Shown one piece after another: positions 7,038 to 13,054 of a stretch of 15,973 bases of DNA; the stretch's first letter is position 1; each line of letters begins with the position of its first letter. The translations under genes were made by a program, and so were the position numbers. The notes below the pieces were generated by a model, which saw only the letters and a list, made by a program, of their open reading frames with translations, made no database searches and was not told the DNA's origin. The DNA is from an uncultured Helicobacteraceae bacterium (GTDB lineage: Bacteria > Campylobacterota > Campylobacteria > Campylobacterales > UBA6016): positions 1 to 15,973 of the forward strand of contig CALJKN010000020.1 of NCBI GenBank assembly GCA_937973585.1. Direction: 5' to 3'.

Positions 7038-7477
7038 GCTAACTCATCTTTTTTGTTTTCAGTCGCTAGATATTTTAAATCTTCGTAGTATTTACTTGAT
7101 ACGGCCTCGTTTATATATACTTCAGAGTCCTCAATCTTTTCTAGCATATCCACCAACAAAACTTTCAAAGTAGGTAAATAGTTTTTTATAATATCCCATA
7201 CCAAGCCCTCATCTATACCCCTATAGTTATGTGATATTTTGTCCCTCATGGCAGATATATTATTCCAGTTTATATCGTTTGATGTTTTTAATCCATCGTC
7301 TATTTTCTTATTTTCTTCGCCTATGGCGATCAATAAGTTAACAGTCGCATTAAAATTTAACTGCTTATTTGCATTAAAAAACTCATCCTCATCAAAAAAA
7401 GCATCTGTATAGTAAAAGATTTTTTCTATAGCTTCGAGCATCGTCAATATATAGGCTAGGTTTTTACAGCTAAACAT
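7034..7477 (-). CDS. hepT: HepT-like toxin (HEPN/DUF86) of a type VII toxin-antitoxin pair
   Basis: The 147-residue helical protein has the HEPN motif RX4HXY as RDKISHNY (Arg78, His83, Tyr85), with typical DUF86 features: a long first helix LAYILTMLEAIEKIF and ISAMRDKISHNYRGIDEGLVW. HepT is an RNase toxin neutralised when the partner nucleotidyltransferase AMPylates the motif tyrosine. I chose the ATG at 7475-7477, which overlaps the mntA stop by 8 nt. An earlier in-frame TTG/ATG (up to 7498) is possible, and no strong Shine-Dalgarno site decides it. The C-terminal tail of about 20 residues (SSKYYEDLKYLATENKKDEL) is longer than usual. Its TGA overlaps the CTG proposed as the acyltransferase start. 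Confidence 0.85.
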   Translation of the reverse strand: MFSCKNLAYILTMLEAIEKIFYYTDAFFDEDEFFNANKQLNFNATVNLLIAIGEENKKIDDGLKTSNDINWNNISAMRDKISHNYRGIDEGLVWDIIKNYLPTLKVLLVDMLEKIEDSEVYINEAVSSKYYEDLKYLATENKKDELA

Positions 7478-7754
7478 AAATAAAGTTCTTCTCTGCATTT
7501 AGCCTAATAAGCGGGTTTAATTTTTTAAAATTCATCAGATCGACTTTTGCATTTAGGCTATTTGTAAGTCTTTGTTCTAGTGATAGATAACCATCAAATG
7601 TCATCTTTGAACCGTCTTTTAATATATATGCTATATCTATGTCGCTATTCGGATGACTTGTGTCGGTAGAAAAAGAGCCAAAAAGCACAAATTGTTTTAT
7701 ATTGAAATTATCTTTTTCTCGACTCAAAATAGTCAATATAGTATCTTTGTCCAT
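7470..7754 (-). CDS. mntA: MntA-like nucleotidyltransferase antitoxin
   Basis: The 94-residue protein has the minimal nucleotidyltransferase signature GSX10DXD: Gly26-Ser27 and Asp38-Ile-Asp40 in FGSFSTDTSHPNSDID. In the known HepT-MntA systems this enzyme transfers AMP to the toxin tyrosine. The ATG at 7752-7754 has AGGA seven bases upstream; an in-frame TTG two codons earlier is a poorer choice. The gene comes first and overlaps hepT by 8 nt, the usual order for this pair. A TACAAT-like -10 lies in the 86-bp gap behind the nuclease gene, so it may have its own promoter. Confidence 0.85.
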   Translation of the reverse strand: MDKDTILTILSREKDNFNIKQFVLFGSFSTDTSHPNSDIDIAYILKDGSKMTFDGYLSLEQRLTNSLNAKVDLMNFKKLNPLIRLNAEKNFIYV

Positions 7755-7840
7755 CGTCAAATCCTAGCACAATTTCATTATCCATTGTATCAAATGCTCA
7801 TTTATAAAATTTAAAATTTCCATAATAACAGATAGAAAGC

Positions 7841-8449
7841 CTAGTTATCGTCCAATATTTTGAGATAAGAAGTTATTATTTTCCATTCATCTGCAAAACT
7901 ATGCTCTATCTCATTATTCACATCAAGCTCTCCAAAGGTAATAACTGTTTTTTTATCAATGCAAAAACTAGATTTTTCTTTTAGGTTTTTTGGAACCAGA
8001 TAGATTATTGAGAGCTTGTCTAGTTTTTTTATCCTCTCTAGCTTTGGAGCTATTTTTTCGTATACTTTTTTGTATTTTACTTTTTTAGAACTATGGTTCA
8101 TAATGTCGTTAAAGTCACAAACTAGCTTTTCGCCAATGCAGTCGCATCTTGTCAACTCTTCATATATAGACATTTGGCTTGCATTGCCGGACGTACTATC
8201 TGTTTTCAGCTCTAAAAAGACAATTTCGTCATTAGACGCAAGCAAAAAATCAATATTTGTAGATTGATAGCTATCACCTTTTTTTATCGGAAATTCAGCC
8301 GATACAAGCTCAATCTCTTTGCCTACAATCTTACCAATGGCCTTGGCCACAAAAATCTCCAAAATCGGAGATATATATCTCTCGACCTGAGCTTTCGGAG
8401 TATCCTTGCCATCAATTATCGTCTGCATCAAAGTATTTAAAAATTCCAT
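7841..8449 (-). CDS. PD-(D/E)XK nuclease-like protein, third gene of the MBL nuclease operon
   Basis: The family is not recognised with certainty. The 202-residue protein contains a PD-(D/E)XK-type core: TNIDFLLAS with Asp67, then IVFLELKTDS with Glu80 and Lys82 (E-L-K), followed by a helix with Gln92 (SQMSIYEEL). This is the spacing found in many restriction-type and RecB-like nuclease domains. The C-terminal half (LERIKKLDKLSIIYLVPKN) supplies further strands. The start overlaps the MBL nuclease stop by 13 nt, with AAAGGTG before the ATG, so the two are coupled. Base composition is A/T-rich like the rest of the operon. It likely acts on DNA or RNA together with the upstream genes; that is inference from context. 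Confidence 0.65.
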   Translation of the reverse strand: MEFLNTLMQTIIDGKDTPKAQVERYISPILEIFVAKAIGKIVGKEIELVSAEFPIKKGDSYQSTNIDFLLASNDEIVFLELKTDSTSGNASQMSIYEELTRCDCIGEKLVCDFNDIMNHSSKKVKYKKVYEKIAPKLERIKKLDKLSIIYLVPKNLKEKSSFCIDKKTVITFGELDVNNEIEHSFADEWKIITSYLKILDDN

Positions 8450-9750
8450 TTTTCACCTTTGTGTGTCTCGAACGCCGTATTTAACTCCGTGACATCTTCA
8501 CTACTTAGTCCGGTATCAACAATATACGGATCACCGTCTTCCAAAATCAAAACATTATTAAAGTGTTTTTCAAACTCATTCTTATTTTTAGTGTGGATAG
8601 GGATAAGTTTTTTTGGCTTTAGCGATGAGCTAAAAGTCTTTAGAGCCTCCAAATCGGCATGCCCGCTTGTGTGGGCATAAATCCAGTTGTATTTTGTTTT
8701 TAGGCCAGAAAGTATCTCGACTGTTTTTGTATCGCTAAACTCATTTGATAAATATCCAAGCCACTGAGAATAGATAATATTTGCATTTTTTAGCGACATT
8801 TTATCAAGTAGCCGTTGGACTAATGTCGGGCTTATCTTGATTAGATATTTTTCAGGCTCCGCCGCTATATCTTCGGCAGTAACAATATTTTTAAATACTT
8901 TAGCCGCAAAATCTTTGAAATATCCGGTATTTGACTTTATCTTTTCATAATAATTGCCGCTAAGATCTTTAATAACTTTTACGCCTGCCCACTCTATCGT
9001 CGGAGTTTTTGCCCATTTGCCGACTATTTCAAGAATCCAGGCCGTATACATATCGACAACAAATATTTTGCCGGCTTTTTTGCATGCTTTATAAGCAGAC
9101 ACGATACTATCAATGTTTTGAGAAGAGCCGATATAAAACGACAAAAAATTATTAAGCTTAAACGTCTCAAAAATTTTCTCCTCAACGCTCTGCTCATCTG
9201 GAAATTCTAAGTTGCTCCGCTCCATCATCGTCCCTTCCATCAAGAGAACGTCTACGTTTTTTAACCTCTTATCTTTTATTATCAAGTCAAATAACTTTGC
9301 TTTTCTGCCGTTATTTCTAAAATCACCGCTATAAAAAACCCTCTTATTACCGTTCTCAATCAAAAAAGCATAAGCATCTATAGCGCTATGATCCACCAAA
9401 TATGGGGTAATCTTAAAGTCGCCGACAAAAAAACTTTTCCAAGCCTCAAAATGGCAAAAGTTATTTTTTAATGGTTTTTTTGAGGTAAAAATCATCGCAG
9501 AGTCCATTAGCCAAACAGCCAACCTTCCACAATAAACCGGAATAACCGCATCGATATTTACTATCTCGCCAAAATGGTCTTGATGTGGGTGGGATATTAA
9601 AATTGCATCTATTTTTTTATCAAACCTTATAACCTTGCTATGTTCATCAAGTGGCGTACCGTAGTCCAAGAGTATAGTAGTATTGTCACTTGATATTTCA
9701 ATACAGCTACCCCCTATCTCATTTGTCCCTTTGTGTACAATGATTGTCAT
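8437..9750 (-). CDS. RNase J-like metallo-beta-lactamase / beta-CASP nuclease
   Basis: The 437-residue protein has the metallo-beta-lactamase signature HXHXDH as SHPHQDH (His54, His56, Asp58, His59), an upstream LLDYG, His121 in VDHSAIDAYAF, and Asp143 in FYSGDFR. The beta-CASP part follows: MEGTMM, FVVDMYT (Asp233, motif A-like), AHTSGHA (His360/His364, motif B-like) and LIPIHT (His386, motif C-like). This is the RNase J/CPSF-type nuclease layout, but it lacks the long C-terminal domain of housekeeping RNase J. It overlaps the upstream 130-residue gene by ATGA and the downstream nuclease-like gene by 13 nt. An RNA (or ssDNA) nuclease role is inferred. Position in an accessory block argues for a specialised rather than housekeeping job. 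Confidence 0.8.
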   Translation of the reverse strand: MTIIVHKGTNEIGGSCIEISSDNTTILLDYGTPLDEHSKVIRFDKKIDAILISHPHQDHFGEIVNIDAVIPVYCGRLAVWLMDSAMIFTSKKPLKNNFCHFEAWKSFFVGDFKITPYLVDHSAIDAYAFLIENGNKRVFYSGDFRNNGRKAKLFDLIIKDKRLKNVDVLLMEGTMMERSNLEFPDEQSVEEKIFETFKLNNFLSFYIGSSQNIDSIVSAYKACKKAGKIFVVDMYTAWILEIVGKWAKTPTIEWAGVKVIKDLSGNYYEKIKSNTGYFKDFAAKVFKNIVTAEDIAAEPEKYLIKISPTLVQRLLDKMSLKNANIIYSQWLGYLSNEFSDTKTVEILSGLKTKYNWIYAHTSGHADLEALKTFSSSLKPKKLIPIHTKNKNEFEKHFNNVLILEDGDPYIVDTGLSSEDVTELNTAFETHKGEKWNF

Positions 9751-10139
9751 ATCTCATCCATTTTATTAACGGCTGCAACAGTATCGTCATCAATCACCGT
9801 AAAACCGAGATTGCCTTTGCACCCACTCAAAACAAAAAGCTTAATACCGCATATTGTTGCGATTTGTTTGATAACAGATATGTCATTATCAAGTATCTCA
9901 TAATCAAATAATGTCGCTACATATTCAGCTCTAAAATAAGCGAATAAATACCCCTCTTCAAACAAAATCTCATCGGTTGCTCTCTTATCACAAAGCTTAA
10001 AATGTCTAAATTTTGCCAAAGTCTTAATACTATCGGCAACTACCGTATCGCATCTTTTGCATACCGAAAAATCTATTTTTATTTTACGCCTTTTTTCGAC
10101 TAGCTCCACTATAGTTTCTATAAAAGCAGTTTTCCCCAT
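9747..10139 (-). CDS. Unknown 130-residue protein, first gene of the MBL nuclease operon
   Basis: I do not recognise this family. The ATG is preceded by GGAG at suitable spacing and an in-frame TGA directly before it, so the start is firm. Visible points: it opens MGKTAFIETIVELVEKRRK, resembling the second half of a Walker A/G1 loop without the leading strand. It has a Cys27-X2-Cys30 pair and Cys50. It ends VAAVNKMDEI, reminiscent of the GTPase NKXD motif. These could be coincidence. The stop overlaps the MBL nuclease ATG as ATGA. It could be a regulator, sensor or specificity partner of the two nucleases. Upstream lie only gene remnants. Confidence 0.7.
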   Translation of the reverse strand: MGKTAFIETIVELVEKRRKIKIDFSVCKRCDTVVADSIKTLAKFRHFKLCDKRATDEILFEEGYLFAYFRAEYVATLFDYEILDNDISVIKQIATICGIKLFVLSGCKGNLGFTVIDDDTVAAVNKMDEI

Positions 10140-10227
10140 TCATATCTCTCCAACTGTTGCATTTGCCAAATAGGTATTACTTTTTAGGGGTGGAGATTTT
10201 TACTTTTAGACTATAAATTTATGATTT

Positions 10228-10347
10228 TTATCGTTTTGTGTTACCTAGTGAAACATTTATCGCATCGCCCAAACGCATAGAAGTAGCGTGCAATATCACA
10301 ACGGCGAAGATGATTATGACCTTTATGGGGTCTAGGTAGTAGATGCA
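10228..10347 (-). pseudogene. Remnant N-terminus of a second acyltransferase-3 gene
   Basis: The minus strand reads CIYYLDPIKVIIIFAVVILH followed by ATSMRLGDAINVSLGNTKR and a stop. The first 20 residues align with the start of the intact acyltransferase (RIYYLDSLKVLAIFAVVLLH), including a 17-base identical block at the IYYLD codons. No start codon is present, and the homology ends after roughly 30-40 residues, well short of the full protein. It is in the same strand and order relative to a nucleotidyltransferase remnant as the intact genes are at 6072-7754. Part of the 335-bp stretch 10140-10474, which has no intact gene. Confidence 0.7.
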
Positions 10348-10356
10348 GGGATCAAA

Positions 10357-10463
10357 CTAAAATAACTTCTTTATACATAGATAAAATCCTTTTCTGAGGC
10401 GAAACTCATCTTTTTTTGCTTTTAGGCGTTCGATTATTTGGGTTTTGGTTATTTTAAGTCCAT
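10357..10463 (-). pseudogene. Remnant N-terminus of a nucleotidyltransferase (MNT-type) gene
   Basis: The minus-strand frame reads LKITKTQIIERLKAKKDEFR then RKGFYLCIKKLF and a TAG. The ITK-Q-IIE-LK--K-E pattern is typical of the first helix of MNT nucleotidyltransferase antitoxins, but the GSX10DXD active site is gone. An ATG at 10461-10463 is one base out of frame. The shift falls in an A-run at 10452-10455, where one more A would restore MDLKITKTQ. It starts 11 bp after the PemK-type toxin gene. It is too short to name with certainty. Confidence 0.5.
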
Positions 10464-10474
10464 TTATTAAATAC

Positions 10475-10813
10475 CTATTTAAAATTCAGGCACAAATACT
10501 GAGTTAACTCGTCATATTCACCATCAAGCAACACCGCTATTTTTTCGCCGATACGCTTTTTTGAGATAGCCCTAACGTGGTTTATCAAAATATCGGAGTC
10601 ATATTTTAGTCCATCTCGTTTTGCAACCCTCATTCGGTACGGTTTCATCTCGTCAACAAGCGATGTTGAAAGCGGCATGACTATTACAGTGTCGAGTACA
10701 GAGTTTTCATCATCGCCGGAAACAATTACGGCGGGGCGAACTTTGCCTACTTCGTCGCCTTTTTTTGGGTTGAAGTTGATTGTGACTATGTCTCCTCTTT
10801 TATAGCCCATCAT
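10475..10813 (-). CDS. PemK/MazF-type endoribonuclease toxin
   Basis: The 112-residue protein has the PemK/MazF pattern: KRGDIVTINFNPKKGDEVGK directly followed by VRPAVIVSG near the N-terminus, then TVIVMPLS and a late RAISKKRIGEKI helix. These toxins are mRNA interferases. Two adjacent ATG codons (10813 or 10810) overlap the antitoxin's end; AGG lies five to eight bases upstream. The overlap of 14 nt and the antitoxin-first order are standard for this toxin-antitoxin type. The C-terminus reads YLCLNFK and the gene looks intact. Confidence 0.88.
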   Translation of the reverse strand: MMGYKRGDIVTINFNPKKGDEVGKVRPAVIVSGDDENSVLDTVIVMPLSTSLVDEMKPYRMRVAKRDGLKYDSDILINHVRAISKKRIGEKIAVLLDGEYDELTQYLCLNFK

Positions 10814-11045
10814 CTACACCTAATTCGCAAAATTCGATGTCCTGATGAGCCTTCAGCTTGTGCAGTTTTTCCAGCTTCTCTTTTTTTTCTATCTCATCAA
10901 TGGCAGGTCTTATCAACGCTTCGTATTTTGAGGATATGAAGTACCCTAAGCTTTTGTTTGCCCGCTTATCAACTATTTCGCCAAGCATAGTGTCTTTAAG
11001 TAGCGACGGTTTGTTTTGGATTGCCGTTACGCCAAGTGTCATCAT
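10800..11045 (-). CDS. Antitoxin partner of the PemK/MazF-type toxin
   Basis: The 81-residue protein begins MTLGVTAIQNKPSLL (two ATGs, AGGA about seven bases upstream) and has a YFISSKYEALI segment and an acidic/basic helical C-terminal half (EIEKKEKLEKLHKLKAHQ) suited to wrapping the toxin. It resembles Phd/YefM-like antitoxins in size and in the N-terminal domain, but I cannot assign the sub-family. It lies directly after a perfect palindrome, as expected for an autoregulated antitoxin whose N-terminus binds its own operator. It overlaps the toxin gene by 14 nt. Confidence 0.78.
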   Translation of the reverse strand: MMTLGVTAIQNKPSLLKDTMLGEIVDKRANKSLGYFISSKYEALIRPAIDEIEKKEKLEKLHKLKAHQDIEFCELGVDDGL

Positions 11046-11050
11046 GTTTT

Positions 11051-11078
11051 AATCCTAATAGAATATTCTATTAGGATT
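11051..11078 (-). promoter_or_regulatory. 28-bp perfect palindromic operator of the PemK-type toxin-antitoxin operon
   Basis: AATCCTAATAGAAT (11051-11064) is followed without a spacer by its exact reverse complement (11065-11078). The site overlaps the -10 box by three bases and covers the expected transcription start. It ends six bases before the antitoxin start codon, including the AGGA ribosome-binding site in its last arm. This is the position for an antitoxin-bound autorepression site; as RNA it could also fold and mask the Shine-Dalgarno sequence. Confidence 0.75.
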
Positions 11079-11084
11079 ATAGCA
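11076..11084 (-). promoter_or_regulatory. Extended -10 promoter of the toxin-antitoxin operon
   Basis: The minus strand reads TGCTATAAT, a TGN extended -10 with a perfect TATAAT hexamer, about 30 bases before the antitoxin ATG. The upstream DNA is a run of A/T without a clear -35, as is usual in Campylobacter. Confidence 0.65.
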
Positions 11085-11106
11085 ATATTTTTAATTTTTT
11101 AGTAGC

Positions 11107-11124
11107 CCACCCAATCAAGGGTGG
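11107..11124 (-). terminator. GC-rich stem-loop downstream of htpG
   Basis: CCACCC (11107-11112) and GGGTGG (11119-11124) form a 6-bp stem with a six-base loop, 12 bp beyond the htpG stop. No U-run follows on the minus strand (GCTACTAAAAAATT), so it is a weak intrinsic terminator candidate or an RNA 3'-end stabiliser. Confidence 0.35.
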
Positions 11125-11135
11125 ATTATGGGAGG

Positions 11136-12980
11136 TTATAGTGAGTTTGCTAGGATGGAGCTAACTTTTTTCGCAAAAGCAGACGGGTCTTTGAGGCTTT
11201 CGCCTGAGAGCATCACGGATAGGTCAAATAGCACTTCACCGATTTCTGCTACTTTGGCATCGTCTGCCGCTTCTAGTTTGTTTATGATCGGGTGAGTCGG
11301 GTTGATCTCAAATATCGGTTTGGACTCCGGAGCCTCTTGACCCATTGCCCTTAGCATCTCTTTTAGTTGAGCCGTCATGTGCATATCGTCAAACACCACG
11401 CACGCCGCAGAGTCTCTGAGGCTTCCCGATACCTTCACCTCTTTTACTTTGCCCTCCAGTGCGGTTGTCAGCTTCTCGATTAGCGGTTTTAGTCTCGTCG
11501 TTGTAGCTTCGTCTACCTCGGCTTTTAGGATCTCGTCGTTTAGAGAGCTTGAGACGTTTTTGATCTCAAAATCTTTGTATTTGTTTACCGACGGCATTAC
11601 AATATTGTCTATCTCATCATCAAGCACCAATACTTCGATGTTTTTGGCTTTGAACCCCTCCAAAATCGGTGAGTTTTTGGCTAGGTTTTCGTCGTCGCCT
11701 ACGATGTAGTACACCGCTTTTTGATCAGCCACCATTCTAGTCTCGTACTCTTCTAGGCTCACGAAGCCCTCTGCCGCCGTGGATTTGAATCTCATAAGCT
11801 CTAGCAAATCGTCTCTGTTTGCATAGTCGCTATAAAGACCCTCTTTTAGCGCCCTACCAAACTCTTTGAAGAATTTTTCATATTTTTCTTTGTCGGCTTT
11901 TGAGAGTTTTTTGAGTTCGCCTAGTATCTTCTTTGTAGATGCTGTTTTTATCGTTGTTAGCAGTCTGTTTTGTTGCAATATCTCACGGCTGACATTGAGC
12001 GGTAGGTCTTCGGCGTCGATGATACCTTTGGCAAATCTCATATATGTCGGCATTAGCTCTTTGTCGTCATCCGTGATAAATACACGCTTCACATAGAGCT
12101 TCACGCCAGCTTGGTAGTCTACTCTATACATATCCATCGGAGCTTTTTGCGGGATGTAAAAGAGCGTCGTATATTCGTGCGTGCCTTCCGCTTTTGTGTG
12201 GATGTGCATTAGCGGCTTGTCGTTGTCGTGGCTGATGGCGGAGTAAAACTCGTTGTACTCATCTTCGGTGATTTCGTTTTTCGCCCTTCTCCAAAGCGCA
12301 CTTGCCTTGTTGATTTGCTCTATACTTGTCTCAGTCTTGCCCTCTTCTAGGTATTTCTCTTTTTGCATAAATATCGGGAACGGGATGTGGTCGGAGTATT
12401 TTTTGACGATGCTCTCTAGCTTCCACTGGCTTAGGTACTCCTCTGCGTCGTCTTTGAGAGTTAGCGTGATTTCGGTACCGTGTGTATCTTTTGCGCCCTC
12501 TTTGATTTCGTATTCGCCGCTTCCGTCAGACTCCCAGATAAACGCTTTGTCTTCACCCGCTTTGCGGCTAAGTACGGAGATTTTGGAAGCTACCATGAAC
12601 GCAGCATAGAAGCCGACCCCGAACTGTCCTATCAGGTTGCTATCTTTTTTGGCATCTCCTGTTAGTTTTTCGATAAAAGATTTCGTACCGCTCTTTGCGA
12701 TGGTTCCTAGTGATTCGACCATATCTTCGTCGTTCATACCGATACCCATATCGCATATTTTGATAGTTTTTGCCTCTTTGTCGTAGGTGATTTCTATTTT
12801 TGCATCACCGCCTAAGCCTTTGTATTTTTCATCTGTCAGCGCTAGGTATTGGAGCTTGTCCATAGCGTCGGAGCCGTTTGAGATTAGCTCCCTTAGGAAT
12901 ATATCTCTATCCGAGTAGAGAGAGTGAATCATCAGGTTTAGTAGTTGTTTTATCTCTGTTTGAAAAGCGTGTTTTGCCAT
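11136..12980 (-). CDS. htpG: HtpG, Hsp90-family chaperone
   Basis: The 614-residue cytoplasmic protein is a complete bacterial Hsp90. The N-terminal ATP domain shows LRELISNGSDAMDK (Glu31, Asn35), CDMGIGM (Asp77; the family's usual DNGIGM has Met for Asn here) and IGQFGVGFYAAFMV (about 117-130). The middle domain contains LPLNVSREILQQNR with the ATP-contacting arginine region. The C-terminal dimerisation domain follows. AGGAG lies seven bases before the ATG. It is transcribed alone, 56 bp after the flippase-like gene. A CIRCE-like inverted repeat overlaps the end of that gene and may link htpG to heat-shock control. Confidence 0.97.
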   Translation of the reverse strand: MAKHAFQTEIKQLLNLMIHSLYSDRDIFLRELISNGSDAMDKLQYLALTDEKYKGLGGDAKIEITYDKEAKTIKICDMGIGMNDEDMVESLGTIAKSGTKSFIEKLTGDAKKDSNLIGQFGVGFYAAFMVASKISVLSRKAGEDKAFIWESDGSGEYEIKEGAKDTHGTEITLTLKDDAEEYLSQWKLESIVKKYSDHIPFPIFMQKEKYLEEGKTETSIEQINKASALWRRAKNEITEDEYNEFYSAISHDNDKPLMHIHTKAEGTHEYTTLFYIPQKAPMDMYRVDYQAGVKLYVKRVFITDDDKELMPTYMRFAKGIIDAEDLPLNVSREILQQNRLLTTIKTASTKKILGELKKLSKADKEKYEKFFKEFGRALKEGLYSDYANRDDLLELMRFKSTAAEGFVSLEEYETRMVADQKAVYYIVGDDENLAKNSPILEGFKAKNIEVLVLDDEIDNIVMPSVNKYKDFEIKNVSSSLNDEILKAEVDEATTTRLKPLIEKLTTALEGKVKEVKVSGSLRDSAACVVFDDMHMTAQLKEMLRAMGQEAPESKPIFEINPTHPIINKLEAADDAKVAEIGEVLFDLSVMLSGESLKDPSAFAKKVSSILANSL

Positions 12981-13027
12981 TGTAAACTCCTAAAGTTGAT
13001 AGTGTAAATATAAATTGTAATGTGATT

Positions 13028-13054
13028 TTAGCAGAGTTAATCTTTAAGCGCTAA
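13028..13054. promoter_or_regulatory. Degenerate CIRCE-like inverted repeat upstream of htpG
   Basis: The plus strand reads TTAGCAGAG, nine bases, then AAGCGCTAA. The CIRCE consensus bound by HrcA is TTAGCACTC-N9-GAGTGCTAA; 13 of 18 arm positions match with exact 9-9-9 spacing. The outer five bases of each arm are a perfect inverted repeat. The site starts 47 bp upstream of the htpG ATG but overlaps the last codons of the preceding gene, so part of it is constrained by coding. Confidence 0.3.

Noticed and set aside
7041..7054. 14-base AACTCATCTTTTTT shared with 10404-10417 as part of the duplicated junction
   Set aside because: It encodes a Lys/Asp/Glu-rich end of HepT in one place and an internal part of the MNT remnant in the other, so it is probably a coincidence of A/T-rich codons; the acyltransferase similarity is the real duplication signal.
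11377..12665. Several plus-strand open frames opposite htpG
   Set aside because: They are antisense shadows of a clear Hsp90 gene with no family pattern of their own.
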